From assembly GCF_963678635.1 (NCBI RefSeq), contig NC_087069.1:23036360-23100359 (forward strand): a stretch of DNA of 64,000 nucleotides, in the 5' to 3' direction. A model generated the notes under the pieces. It searched no databases. It saw nothing but the letters and a program-made list of their open reading frames with translations, and had not been told where the DNA came from. The stretch comes from Symsagittifera roscoffensis (taxonomy: Eukaryota; Xenacoelomorpha; Acoela; Convolutidae). How positions within the stretch are numbered: position 1 is the stretch's first letter; the number at the start of each line of letters is the position of its first letter. Of the stretch, positions 14,381 through 28,500 are shown piece by piece. The position numbers and the translations under genes were made by a program.

Positions 14381-17300
14381 GGCATGCTTGTTATGCCAAA
14401 GCAACGATGGAATCCCAAATACTGAACTAAATTGACGATTTGCTATGGGTTGCGTTTCTAATCACTCTCAACCTAATGACTCCAAATTATGGTTATATTC
14501 CATGTTTATCCTACATTATTCCACTATTTGGGATTTCATAAATCCCAAATACTGACCAGTATTGGAGATCGATGGAATCCCAAATACTGACCTAATTTGG
14601 CGTTATGCTGTGTGTTGTGTTTCCATACACTCTCAACCCAATGAAAAATTACTGCATTGATTCGGCGTTTGCTTCCAAATCAGTATTTGGGATTGACGCA
14701 ATCCCAAATAATGACCCAATTTGTCGATATGCTGTGTGTTCCATGCACTCTCAACTCAATGACTCCTAATATTGAAATTGTTCGGTGTTTTGTTTCCAAA
14801 AAACTAAAAGATGACATCACCGATTTAGGTAACCAATGTTTTAAGACTTGTTGGTGGATTCCGCTGGCAATGGTTAAGTCTTTGCTTTTAAATTCCGCAT
14901 CGCTAGAGATAAGAACTTCAGCTCAGCTTTTAATTGTTCATATGCAAGTTCAGTATTGAAAAAATTTCGGAATCCATTTACAGTTTGGGGAATCCACTTT
15001 CATTTGCGGATTCCGCTTACATTTTGCAGAATCCACTTACAGTTGCGGAATTCAGAACAACTAGCTATATTTGCTTATTGCGGAATCCGCAACAAAACAA
15101 TTTTGTCGACAAATTTTACGTTACTGGTATATGTCAGCGGAATCTACTGAAATTCTGTTTGTTGAATCCACTTACGTTTCGGAACATATTTTAAGACTTG
15201 TCTCTGGAATCCAGGAACACAGGCACAAAATTGTGTCCCTATCCACTGCACAGTTTGGCCTCGTAATGTAATTTCATTCTTTTTGTGTATTTTTGACAAA
15301 AACCAATCGGAAAAAAATAGCGAGAGAGGATGATTCTGTAAACAATTTTGCTAATAATTAAATTGCGTTTTTTTGTTTTTACTTGTGGCCAAAAAATCTC
15401 AAGTTGTCTTCTAATTTTTGTTGTTCTGTGGAAGCAAAAAAAGTCATGTTTGGAGTATTGTTTAAGATGTGGGGTCAAATTTATGTTGAAAAATAATAAA
15501 CTTCGTCAAAATGATATTAAATTTTTGAGCACAAAAACACGCAACAGAAACCCATAGAACACCATCAAAATGAATCAGATTTGGGCCAAAACGATGTTAA
15601 AAATCATGAATTTGGTCAAAATAAATTAGACTTTGAGGCATGCTTGTTATGCCAAAGAAACGATGGAATCCCAAATATTGAACTAAATCGACGATTTGCT
15701 TTGGGTTGCGTTTCTAATCACTCTCAACCTAATGACTCCAAATTATGGTTATTTTCCATATTTATCCCACATTATTCCACACTTTTTGGGATTTCATAAA
15801 TCCCAAATACTGACCAGTATTGGAGATCGATGGAATCCCAAATACTGACCTAATTTGGCGTTATGCTGTGTGTTGTGTTTCCATACACTCTCAACCCAAT
15901 GAAAAATTACTGCATTGATTCGGCGTTTGCTTCCAAATCAGTATTTGGGATTGACGCAATCCCAAATAATGACCCAATTTGTCGATATGCTGTGCGTTCC
16001 ATGCACTCTCAACTCAATGACTCCTAATATTGAAATTGTTCGGTGTTTTGTTTCCAAAAAACTAAAAGATGACATCACCGATTTAGGTAACCAATGTTTT
16101 AAGACTTGTTGGTGGATTCCGCTGGCAATGGTTAAGTCTTTGCTTTTAAATTCCGCATCGCTAGAGATAAGAACTTCAGCTCAGCTTTTAATTGTTCATA
16201 TGCAAGTTCAGTATTGAAAAAATTTCGGAATCCATTTACAGTTTGGGGAATCCACTTTCATTTGCGGATTCCGCTTACATTTTGCAGAATCCACTTACAG
16301 TTGCGGAATTCAGAACAACTAGCTATATTTGCTTATTGCGGAATCCGCAACAAAACAATTTTGTCGACAAATTTTACGTTACTGGTATATGTCAGCGGAA
16401 TCTACTGAAATTCTGTTTGTTGAATCCACTTACGTTTCGGAACATATTTTAAGACTTGTCTCTGGAATCCAGGAACACAGGCACAAAATTGTGTCCCTAT
16501 CCACTGCACAGTTTGGCCTCGTAATGTAATTTCATTCTTTTTGTGTATTTTTGACAAAAACCAATCGGAAAAAAATAGCGAGAGAGGATGATTCTGTAAA
16601 CAATTTTGCTAATAATTAAATTGCGTTTTTTTGTTTTTACTTGTGGCCAAAAAATCTCAAGTTGTCTTCTAATTTTTGTTGTTCTGTGGAAACAAAAAAA
16701 GTCATGTTTGGAGTATTGTTTAAGATGTGGGGTCAAATTTATGTTGAAAAATAATAAACTTCGTCAAAATGATATTAAATTTTTGAGCACAAAAACACGC
16801 AACAGAAACCCATAGAACACCATCAAAATGAATCAGATTTGGGCCAAAACGATGTTAAAAGTCATGAATTTGGTCAAAATAAATTAGACTTTGAGGCATG
16901 CTTGTTATGCCAAAGAAACGATGGAATCCCAAATATTGAACTAAATCGACGATTTGCTTTGGGTTGCGTTTCTAATCACTCTCAACCTAATGACTCCAAA
17001 TTATGGCTATTTTCCATATTTATCCCACATTATTCCACACTTTTTGGGATTTCATAAATCCCAAATACTGACCAGTATTGGAGATCGATGGAATCCCAAA
17101 TACTGACCTAATTTGGCGTTATGCTGTGTGTTGTGTTTCCATACACTCTCAACCCAATGAAAAATTACTGCATTGATTCGGCGTTTGCTTCCAAATCAGT
17201 ATTTGGGATTGACGCAATCCCAAATACTGACCCAATTTGTCGATATGCTGTGTGTTCCATGCACTCTCAACTCAATGACTCCTAATATTGAAATTTTTCG

Positions 17301-20300
17301 GTGTTGTGTTTCCAAAAAACTAAAAGATGACATCACCGATTTAGGTAACCAATGTTTTAAGACTTGTTCGTGGATTCCGCTGGCAATGTTTAAGTCTTTG
17401 CTTTTAAATTCCGCATCGCTAGAGATAAGAACTTCAGCTCAGCGTTTAATTGTTCATATGCAAGTTCAGTATTGAAAAAAATTGGTAATCCATTTACAGT
17501 TTGGGGAATCTACCTAGGTTTGCGGATTCCGCTTACATTTTGCGGAATCCACTTTCAGTTGCGGAATTCAGAACAACTAGCTATATTTGCTTATTGCGGA
17601 ATCCGCAACAGAACAATATTGCCGACAAATTTTACGTTACTGGTATATGTCAGCGGAATCTACTGAAATTCTGTTTGTTGATTCCACTTACGTTTTGGAA
17701 CATATTTTAAGACTTGTCTCTGGAATCCAGGAACACAGGCACAAAATTGTGTCCCTATCCACTGCACACTTTGGCCTCGTACTGTAATTTCATTCTTTTT
17801 GTGTATTTTTGACAAAACCAATCGGAAAAAAAATAGCGAGAGAGGATGATTCTGTAAACAATTTTGCTAATAATTAAATTGCGTTTTTTTGTTTTTACTT
17901 GTGGCCAAAAAATCTCAAGTTGTCTTCTAATTTTTGTTGTTCAGTGGAAGCAAAAAAAGTCATGTTTGGAGTATTGTTTAAGATGTGGGGTCAAATTTAT
18001 GTTGAAAAATAATAAACTTCGTCAAAATGATATTAAATTTTTGAGCACCAAAACACGCAACAGAAACCCATAGAACACCATCAAAATGAATCAGATTTGG
18101 GCCAAAACGATGTTAAAAATCATGAATTTGGTCAAAATAAATTAGACTTTGAGGCATGCTTGTTATGCCAAAGAAACGATGGAATCCCAAATACTGAACT
18201 AAATCGACGATTTGCTTTGGGTTGCGTTTCTAATCACTCTCAACCTAATGACTCCAAATTATGGTTATTTTCCATATTTATCCCACATTATTCCACTTTT
18301 TGGGATTTCATAAATCCCAAATACTGACCAGTATTGGAGATCGATGGAATCCCAAATACTGACCTAATTTGGCGTTATGCTGTGTGTAGTGTTTCCATAC
18401 ACTCTCAACCCAATGAAAAATTACTGCATTGACTCGGCGTTTGCTTCCAAATCAGTATTTGGGATTGACGCAATCCCAAATACTGACCCAATTTGTCGAT
18501 ATGCTGTGTGTTCCGTGCACTCTCAACTCAATGACTCCTAATATTGAAATTTTTCGGTGTTGTGTTTCCAAAAAACTAAAAGATGACATCACCGATTTAG
18601 GTAACCAATGTTTTAAGACTTGTTCGTGGATTCCGCTGGCAATGTTTAAGTCTTTGCTTTTAAATTCCGCATCGCTAGAGATAAGAACTTCAGCTCAGCG
18701 TTTAATTGTTCATATGCAAGTTCAGTATTGAAAAAAATTGGTAATCCATTTACAGTTTGGGGAATCTACCTAGGTTTGCGGATTCCGCTTACATTTTGCG
18801 GAATCCAATTTCAGTTGCGGAATTCAGAACAACTAGCTATATTTGCTTATTGCGGAATCCGCAACAGAACAATATTGCCGACAAATTTTACGTTACTGGT
18901 ATATGTCAGCGGAATCTACTGAAATTCTGTTTGTTGATTCCACTTACGTTTTGGAACATATTTTAAGACTTGTCTCTGGAATCCAGGAACACAGGCACAA
19001 AATTGTGTCCCTATCCACTGCACACTTTGGCCTCGTAATGTAATTTCATTCTTTTTGTGTATTTTTGACAAAACCAATCGGAAAAAAAATAGCGAGAGAG
19101 GATGATTCTGTAAACAATTTTGCTAATAATTAAATTGCGTTTTTTTGTTTTTACTTGTGGCCAAAAAATCTCAAGTTGTCTTCTAATTTTTGTTGTTCTG
19201 TGGAAGCAAAAAAAGTCATGTTTGGAGTATTGTTTAAGATGTGGGGTCAAATTTATGTTGAAAAATAATAAACTTCGTCAAAATGATATTAAATTTTTGA
19301 GCACCAAAACACGCAACAGAAACCCATAGAACACCATCAAAATGAATCAGATTTGGGCCAAAACGATGTTAAAAATCATGAATTTGGTCAAAATAAATTA
19401 GACTTTGAGGCATGCTTGTTATGCCAAAGAAACGATGGAATCCCAAATACTGAACTAAATCGACGATTTGCTTTGGGTTGCGTTTCTAATCACTCTCAAC
19501 CTAATGACTCCAAATTATGGTTATTTTCCATATTTATCCCACATTATTCCACTTTTTGGGATTTCATAAATCCCAAATACTGACCAGTATTGGAGATCGA
19601 TGGAATCCCAAATACTGACCTAATTTGGCGTTATGCTGTGTGTAATGTTTCCATACACTCTCAACCCAATGAAAAATTACTCTATTGATTCCGCGTTTGC
19701 TTCCAAATCAGTATTTGGGATTGACGCAATCCCAAATACTGACCCAATTTGTCGATATGCTGTGTGTTCCATGCACTCTCAACTCAATGACTCCTAATAT
19801 TGAAATTTTTCGGTGTTGTGTTTCCAAAAAACTAAAAGATAACATCACCGATTTAGGTAACCAATGTTTTAAGACTTGTTCGTGGATTCCGCTGGCAATG
19901 GTTAAGTCTTTGCTTTTAAATTCCGCATCGCTAGAGATAAGAACTTCAGCTCAGCGTTTAATTGTTCATATGCAAGTTCAGTATTGAAAAAAATTGGTAA
20001 TCCATTTACAGTTTGGGGAATCTACCTAGATTTGCGGATTCCGCTTACATTTTGCGGAATCCACTTTCAGTTGCGGAATTCAGAACAACTAGCTATATTT
20101 GCTTATTGCGGACTCCGCAACAGAACAATATTGCCGACAAATTTTACGTTACTGGTATATGTCAGCGGAATCTACTGAAATTCTGTTTGTTGATTCCACT
20201 TACGTTTTGGAACATATTTTAAGACTTGTCTCTGGAATCCAGGAACACAGGCACAAAATTGTGTCCCTATCCACTGCACACTTTGGCCTCGTAATGTAAT

Positions 20301-23300
20301 TTCATTCTTTTTGTGTATTTTTGACAAAACCAATCGGAAAAAAAATAGCGAGAGAGGATGATTCTGTAAACAATTTTGCTAATAATTAAATTGCGTTTTT
20401 TTGTTTTTACTTGTGGCCAAAAAATCTCAAGTTGTCTTATAATTTTTGTTGTTCTGTGGTAGCAAAAAAAGTCATGTTTGGAGTATTGTTTAAGATGTGG
20501 GGTCAAATTTAAGTTGAAAAATCATAAACTTCGTCAAAATGATATTAAATTTTTGAGCACAAAAACACGCAACAGAAACCCATAGAACACCATCAAAATG
20601 AATCAGATTTGGGCCAAAACGATGTTAAAAATCATGAATTTGGTCAAAATAAATTAGACTTTGAGGCATGCTTGTTATGCCAAAGCAACGATGGAATCCC
20701 AAATACTGAACTAAATCGACGATTTGCTATGGGTTGCGTTTCTAATCACTCTCAACCTAATGACTCCAAATTATGGTTATTTTCCTTATTTATCCCACAT
20801 TATTCCACTTTTTAGGATTTCATAAATCCCAAATACTGACCAGTATTGGGGATCGATGGAATCCCAAATAATGACCTAATTTGGCGTTATGCTGTGTGTA
20901 GTGTTTCCATACACTCTCAACCCAATGAAAAATTACTGCATTGATTCGGCGTTTGCTTCCAAATCAGTATTTGGGATTGACGCAATCCCAAATACTGACC
21001 CAATTTGTGGATATGCTGTGTGTTCCATGCACTCTCAACTCAATGACTCCTAATATTGAAATTTTTCGGTGTTGTGTTTCCAAAAAACTAAAAGATGACA
21101 TCACCGATTTAGGTAACCAATGTTTTAAGACTTGTTCGTGGATTCCGCTGGCAATTGTTAAGTCTTTGCTTTTAATTTCCGCATTGCTAGAGGTATTTGC
21201 GCTAGTAGGTGAACATGTCTCCAGCCCTCAAGCAAAATTACAACTTGATAGCACGGCTAAACTTCAAGGAGATGTAATTTTATTTTTGTTCCTAAGAGAC
21301 CTTTTTGATAACTTCGAATTTTGTCAAAATAAACCAGAGTTTGAGCACAAAAATATATTATACAACCGTGGAACGCCACAAACATTAATCTAATTTGGGA
21401 TCAAAACTAAGTTGAATACAATGTATTTTGTCAAAAAAATCAGAAATTAAGCATAAAAATTTGATAAACAACCGTGGAACGCCATCAATATGAATCAGAT
21501 TTGAGGCCAAAACTAAGTCGAATAATTATAAATTTGCTAAAATTAATCAGGCTTCGAACGCGAAACTATGCAATAAAACCTCAGAACGTCATCAATATGA
21601 ATCAATTGATGGGTTAAGTTTGTTTTTAAAAAATTATAAATAAGGTCAAAATAAACCTACTTTGATAATAAGTTTTGCAATGAAACCATAGAACACCGAC
21701 AATATGAATCAGATATGAGGCTAAAACTAAGTTGAAAAATCGTGAACTTTGTCAAAATAAATCAATCTTTGAGCACAAAAACACGAACGTCATCAGTATA
21801 AATGAGATGTGGGGTCAAATTTATGTTGAAAAATAATAAACTTCGTCAAAATGATATTAAATTTTTGAGCACAAAAACACGCAACAGAAACCCATAGAAC
21901 ACCATCAAAATGAATCAGATTTGGGCCAAAACGATGTTAAAAATCATAGATTTGGTCGAAATAAATTAAACTTTGAGGCATGCTTGTTATGCCAAAGCAA
22001 CGATGGAATCCCAAATACTGAACTAAATCGACTATTTGCTTTGGGTTGCGTTTCTAATCACTCTCAGCCTAATGACTCCAAATTATGGTTATTTTCCATA
22101 TTTATCCCACATTATTCCACTTTTTGGGATTTCATAAATCCCAAATACTGACCAGTATTGGAGATCGATGGAATCCCAAATACTGACCTAATTTGGCGTT
22201 ATGCTGTGTGTAGTGTTTCCATACACTCTCAACCCAATGAAAAATTACTGCATTGATTCGGCGTTTGCTTCCAAATCAGTATTTGGGATTGACGCAATCC
22301 CAAATACTGACCCAATTTGTCGATATGCTGTGTGTTCCATGCACATCTCAACTCAATGACTCCTAATATTGAAATTTTTCGGTGTTGTGTTTCCAAAAAA
22401 CTAAAAGATGACATCACCGATTTAGGTAACCAATGTTTTAAGACTTGTTCGTGGATTCCGCTGGCAATGGTTAAGTCTTTGCTTTTAAGTTCCGCATCGC
22501 TAGAGATAAGAACTTCAGCTCAGCTTTTAATTGTTCATATGCAAGTTCAGTATTGAAAAAAATTCGGAATCCATTTACAGTTTGGGGAATCTACCTAGAT
22601 TTGCGGATTCCGCTTACATTTTGCGGAATCCACTTTCAGCTGCGGAATTCAGAACAACTAGCTATATTTGCTTGTTGCGGAATCCGCAACAAAACAATTT
22701 TGCCGACAAATTTTACGTTACTGGTATATGTCAGCGGAATCTACTGAAATTCTGTTTGTTGATTCCACTTACGTTTTGGAACATATTTTAAGACTTGTCT
22801 CTGGAATCCAGGAACACAGGCACAAAATTGTGTCCCTATCCACTGCACAGTTTGGCCTCGTAATGTAATTTCATTCTTTTTGTGTATTTTTGACAAAACC
22901 AATCGGAAAAAAAATAGCGAGAGAGGATGATTCTGTAAACAATTTTGCTAATAATTAAATTGCGTTTTTTTGTTTTTACTTGTGGCCAAAAAATCTCAAG
23001 TTGTCTTATAATTTTTGTTGTTCTGTGGTAGCAAAAAAAGTCATGTTTGGAATATTGTTTAAGATTTGGGGTCAAATTTAAGTTGAAAAATCATAAACTT
23101 CGTCAAAATGATATTAAATTTTTGAGCACAAAAACACGCAACAGAAACCCATAGAACACCATCAAAATGAATCAGATTTTGGCCAAAACGATGTTAAAAA
23201 TCATGAATTTGGTCAAAATAAATTAGACTTTGAGGCATGCTTGTTATGCCAAAGCAACGATGGAATCCCAAATACTGAACTAAATCGACGATTTGCTATG

Positions 23301-24450
23301 GGTTGCGTTTCTAATCACTCTCAACCTAATGACTCCAAATTATGGTTATTTTCCATATTTATCCCACATTATTCCACTTTTTGGGATTTCATAAATCCCA
23401 AATACTGACCAGTATTGGGGATCGATGGAATCCCAAATACTGACCTAATTTGGCGTTATGCTGTGTGTAGTGTTTCCATACACTCTCAACCCAATGAAAA
23501 ATTACTGCATTGATTCGGCGTTTGCTTCCAAATCAGTATTTGGGATTGACGCAATCCCAAATACTGACCCAATTTGTGGATATGCTGTGTGTTCCATGCA
23601 CTCTCAACTCAATGACTCCTAATATTGAAATTGTTCGGTGTTGTGTTTCCAAAAAACTAAAAGATGACATCACCGATTTAGGTAACCAATGTTTTAAGAC
23701 TTGTTCGTGGATTCCGCTGGCAATTGTTAAGTCTTTGCTTTTAATTTCCGCATTGCTAGAGGTATTTGCGCTAGTAGGTGAACATGTCTCCAGCCCTCAA
23801 GCAAAGGTACAACTTGATAGCACGGCTAAACTTCAAGGAGATGTAATTTTATTTTTGTTCCTAAGAGACCTTTTTGATAACTTCGAATTTTGTCAAAATA
23901 AACCAGAGTTTGAGCACAAAAATATATTATACAACCGTGGAACGCCACAAACATGAATCTAATTTGGGATCAAAACTAAGTTGAATACAAGGTATTTTGT
24001 CAAAAAAATCAGAAATTAAGCATAAAAATTTGATAAACAACCGTGGAACGCCATCAATATGAATCAGATTTGAGGCCAAAACTAAGTCGAATAATTATAA
24101 ATTTGCTAAAATTAATCAGGCTTCGAACGCAAAACTATGCAATAAAACCTCAGAACGTCATCAATATTAATCAATTGATGGGTTAAGTTTGTTTTTAAAA
24201 AATTATAAATAAGGTCAAAATAAACCTACTTTGATAATAAGTTTTGCAATGAAACCATAGAACACCAACAATATGAATCAGATATGAGGCTAAAACTAAG
24301 TTGAAAAATCGTGAACTTTGTCAAAATAAATCAATCTTTGAGCACAAAAACACGAACGTCATCAGTATAAATGAGATGTGGGGTCAAATTTTTGTTGAAA
24401 AATAATAAACTTCGTCAAAATGATATTAAATTTTTGAGCACAAAAACACG
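14381..24450. repeat. Macrosatellite, period 1256-1258 bp, about eight units
   Basis: The landmark GGCATGCTTGTTATGCC lies at 14381, 15637, 16895, 18153, 19409, 20665, 21977 and 23234, giving spacings of 1256, 1258, 1258, 1256, 1256, 1312 and 1257 bp. A typical unit is about 1.09 kb derived from the 3' part of the DNA element (ending CCTCGTAATG plus about 200 bp of flank), followed by about 170 bp, or one and a half monomers, of the 108-bp satellite. Units are nearly identical, so amplification is recent compared with the 108-bp array. Open frames of 64-100 codons recur in every unit, overlap one another in several frames and show no domain, so I do not call them genes. Confidence 0.95.
20665..21976. 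repeat. Variant macrosatellite unit with captured satellite (1312 bp)
   Basis: This unit follows the others up to about 21190, then switches to the 172-bp repeat sequence and, after TTTTTGATAACTTCGAATTT, to about 600 bp of 108-bp satellite. That satellite part matches 10828-11490. The element's 3' terminus is missing. The next unit (21977) is of the standard type, and the eighth (23234) has the same variant structure, so the array contains two unit types. Confidence 0.85.
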
Positions 24451-25337
24451 CAACAGAAAACTATAGAACAACATCAAAATGAATCCGATTTAGGCCGAAA
24501 CGAGGTTAAAAATCATGAATTTGGTCGAAATAAATCAGACTGTGAGCACAAAATTTTGATATACAACCATAGAACTGCATCACTGTGCATTACATTTTGG
24601 GCCAAAACTAAATATAAAACTCATTAGTTTGGTCTAATTAAATCACATTTCGAGCACAAAAATATGCAATAAAACCGCAGAACGTCATCAAAATGAATAA
24701 GATATTGGGTCAATTTTATGTTAAAAAATCATGAATTTGGTCAGAACAAATTTTATTCTGAGCGCAAAATATGCAAGGAAACCATAGAACATCATCAAAA
24801 TGAATCAGATTTGGGCCGAAACTATATTGAAAAATCATGAATTTGGTCAAAATAAACCAGACTTATAGAACAAAAATATGATATACAACCATAGAGCATC
24901 ATCAATATGAATCAGATTTTGGGCCGAATATATGTTGAAAAATCGTGAGCTCGGTCAAAGCACATCTAATTTTGAGCACAAAATTTTGCAAAAAACCATA
25001 TACAACCATCAAAAGGAATCAGATTTGGGCCATAACGGTATCAAAAAATCATGAATTTGATCGAATAAAATTTGATTTTGAGCACAAAAAAATGATAAGC
25101 AAACATTGAACTCCATCAATATGAATCAGACTTGAAGACAAAACTTATTTGACTAATATGAATTTAGTCAAAATAAGCCAGACTTTGAGCTCAAAAAAAT
25201 GATAAACAACCATAGAACGCCATCAGTATGAATCAGATTTGAGGCCAAAACTAACTTAGATACTATGAATTTTGTCAAAATAAATCAAACTTTGAGCACA
25301 AAAATATGCAGAAGACTTAGCAAAATAATCAGATTTC
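24450..25337. repeat. 108-bp satellite, right-hand block
   Basis: The 108-bp satellite resumes here and matches 11411-12298 monomer by monomer, ending in the same AGCAAAATAATCAGATTT junction. It belongs to the segment of about 4 kb that is duplicated on both sides of the macrosatellite. Confidence 0.85.
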
Positions 25338-25595
25338 AATTCTACTGAACTGGGGGATCAATTAAGGCGTGAAATCAAATGCATTATTCAGTTTGATTGC
25401 AATAAAAATGTCTATTTGCAAGAACTTAAATTTACTGCATTAGGTTAGCGCCATTTGAGTGACTGAAAAAAAATTATTTTCTATTTTTTTATTTTACGTT
25501 TTAGAAGCTATTGAAAAAATGTAGCAGAAAATTGATGCAACATTTGAATATAAAATGAAGACAATTTTTTTTAATTAGTTAATTTGTAAAGTGGT
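25338..25595. other. AT-rich spacer between satellite and element
   Basis: About 260 bp that is absent from the left sister junction at 12298. It contains no open frame or repeat that I recognise. Confidence 0.5.
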
Positions 25596-28500
25596 TAATT
25601 GCGAGGCCAAACTGTGCATTCTCAGCATTGTAAGCGAACTCCGCAACAGGCCAAAATCAGATTTGTTGCGGAATCCGCAACATTGCTACTTTTCTTTGAT
25701 CTTCTATGCTGTTTTTTTGGATTCCACAGACAAATACCTAAATCATTGTACCGCTGAAAATCGCTCGAAAAATAGGCAAACTTGCGGAATCCGCAACTGT
25801 ACTTGCGGAAACCAGAACAGTTTGTGGAATCCACAAACAAATGATAAAACATTTGTATCGTTAAATTGAGCTGTTGCAGAATCCGCAACTGTAAGTGGAA
25901 TCCGCAAATTGTAAGTGGAATCCGCAAATTGTAAGTGGAATCCGCATTTTTTGCGGATTCATTTTACATATATTTATATGTGTAATAGCCTTTAAAATTA
26001 TATCTTTTAAATACATGATTTGATTTCACTAGAAAAGAAACTGATAGAAAAGAAATTTACTAGAATTGATCAGTGTTTGGGATTAATCGAATCCCAGTTA
26101 CTGACCAGTAATTTAGATCGATGAAATCCTAAACACTGAACTAATTTGACGATTTACTATGGGTTGGGTTTCTAATCACTCTCAACCTAATGACTCCAAA
26201 TAAAAGATATATTCCACATTTATCCCACATTATTCCACTTTTTGGGATTTCATAAATCCCAAATACTGACTAATATTGGGGATCGATGGAATCCCAAATA
26301 CTGACCTAATTTGGCGTTATGCTGTGTGTAGTGTTTCCATACACTCTCAACCCAATGAAAAATTACTGCATTGATTCGGCCTTATGCTTCCAAATCAGTA
26401 TTTGGGATTGACGCAATCCCAAATACTGACCCAATTTATCGATATGTTGTGTGTTCCATACACTCTCAACTCAGTGACTCCAAATATTGAAATATTTCGG
26501 TGTTGTGTTTCCAAAATACTAAATGATGACATCCACCGATTTAGGTAACCAATATTTTAAGACTTGTTCGTGGATTCCGCTGACAATGGTTAAGTCTTTG
26601 CTTTTAAATTCCGCATTGCTAGAGGTATTTGCGCTAGTAGGTGAACGCGTCCCCGGCCCTCAAGCAAAGTTACAAGTTGATCGCACGGCTAAACTCCAAG
26701 GGGATGTGAATTTATGTTAGTTCCTCAGAGACCTATTTTCGATATAAACACAAAAATACACATAACTTGGGAATAAAACTTATAATAGAAAACATGGTAT
26801 TTGCGCTAGTAGGTCACCATGTCTCCAGCCCTCAAGCAAAGGTACAACTTGATCGCACGGCTAAACTCTTAGGGGATGTAAATTTGTTTTCCTTCTTCAG
26901 AGACCTATTCTTGATTTAAACACAAAAAAAAACAATTAATTTGGGAACAAAAGTAGCGGTAGTAGAAGTAGTAGTACTTGTAGTAGTAGTAGTAGTAAAT
27001 GTCTCAATTCACCAATTTGCTTCCAATGTCATATCCGACAAGCTTAAAGCTCCATTTCGTCCAAACTACCAACATAATAGTGGAAAAGTTTAGAGCCCAT
27101 CTTGATGAAAGCAACGCATATAGCAAAATTTGAAATTGTACAGAACTGCTAACCCTGCTCTTTTATTGACTTCGTCAACAAATCAGTGGTAAATGAGGAC
27201 GAGGCGATTATTAGGTCCGTTGTCCCTTTAACAAATGAGAGAGCAGAAACAGACTCCGTGGAAAAAATGTGGGTATCTGTTGGGTCGTCAGAAGTGCTGT
27301 CAACAGAAGCGTCTATGGAGTCTTCTGAACACCCGATTGCTTCGTTTCGGGCTACCTTCCGCTCCAGACATCTGACGCAGTCTCTAACATCTAGGGATAT
27401 AATCTTTTCGAAGATTTATAGATAACAAATCAATAACAGTCATGTGTCATTGTATTTAATATAATGGGAGAAAACGCCAAGGCATGCTTGTTATGCTAAG
27501 GCATCGATGGAATCCCAAATACTGAACTAACTCGACGATTTGCTATTGGTTGGGTTTCTAATCACTCGCAACCTAATGACTCCAAATAATGTTTATATTC
27601 CATATTTATACCACATTATTCCTTTTTTTGGAATTTCATAAATCCCAAATACTGACCAGTATTGGGGATCGATGGAATCCCAAATACTGACCTAATTTGG
27701 CGTTATGCTGTGTGTAGTGTTTCCATACACTCTCAACCCAATGAACATTTACTGCATTGATTCTGCGTTATGCTTCCAAATCAGTACTTGGGATTGACGC
27801 AATCCCAAATACTGACCCAATTTGTCGATATGCTGTGTGTTCCATACACTCTCAACTCAATGACTCCTAATATTGAAATTGTTCGGTGTTGTGTTTCCAA
27901 AATACTAAAAGATGACATCACCGCTTTAGGTAACCAATGTTTTAAGACTTGTTCGTGGATTCCGCTGGCAATGGTTAAGTCTTTCCTTTTAAACTCCGCA
28001 TCGCTAGAGATAAGAATTCCAGCTCAGCTTTTAATTGTTCATATGCAAGTTCAGTATTGAAAAAAATTCGGAATCCACCTTCAGTTTGTGGAATCCACTT
28101 ACATTTGCGGATTCCGCTTACATTTTGCGGAATCCACTCACAGTTGTGGAATCCAGAACAATTAGCTATAATCGCTTAATGCGGAATCCACGGACAACAA
28201 ATGTGCCGACGATATTAACGTTACATGTATTTGTACGCGAAATCCGCGGAAGTTTTGTAAGTAATAAGCAAAATGCGGAATCCACTTACAATTTGCCAAA
28301 TCTACTTACAATTTGCGGAGTCCGCTTATATTTGCGGATTCCGCGTACAAATTCTGCGGCTTCCACTTACATTTGCGAATTCCACTTACAGTTTGCGGAA
28401 TCCACTTACAGTTGCGGAATCCAGAACAACTAGCTATAATTGCTTATTGTGGAATCTGCAACAAAACAATTTTGCCGACAAATTTTCAAATTTTACGTTA

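Larger units (their letters stand above)
12299..15272. mobile_element. 5'-truncated copy of the CCTCGTAATG-ended DNA element
   Basis: This block matches 25684-28648 over its whole length: TGCTACTTTTCTTTGATC start, a region rich in TGCGGAATCC motifs, repeated AATCCCAAATACTGACC motifs, a 172-bp tandem repeat, a TAG microsatellite and the 3' end CAGTTTGGCCTCGTAATG. Compared with the fuller copy it lacks the left terminus and jumps straight from satellite into the element. No transposase or other conserved coding region is visible, so it is non-autonomous. Its 3' third (from 14381) is also the first unit of the macrosatellite. Confidence 0.7.

Noticed and set aside
14657-23956. Repeated open frames of 64-150 codons in each macrosatellite unit
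   Set aside because: Their conservation reflects recent DNA amplification. Several frames overlap on both strands, and substitutions show no sign of protein constraint.
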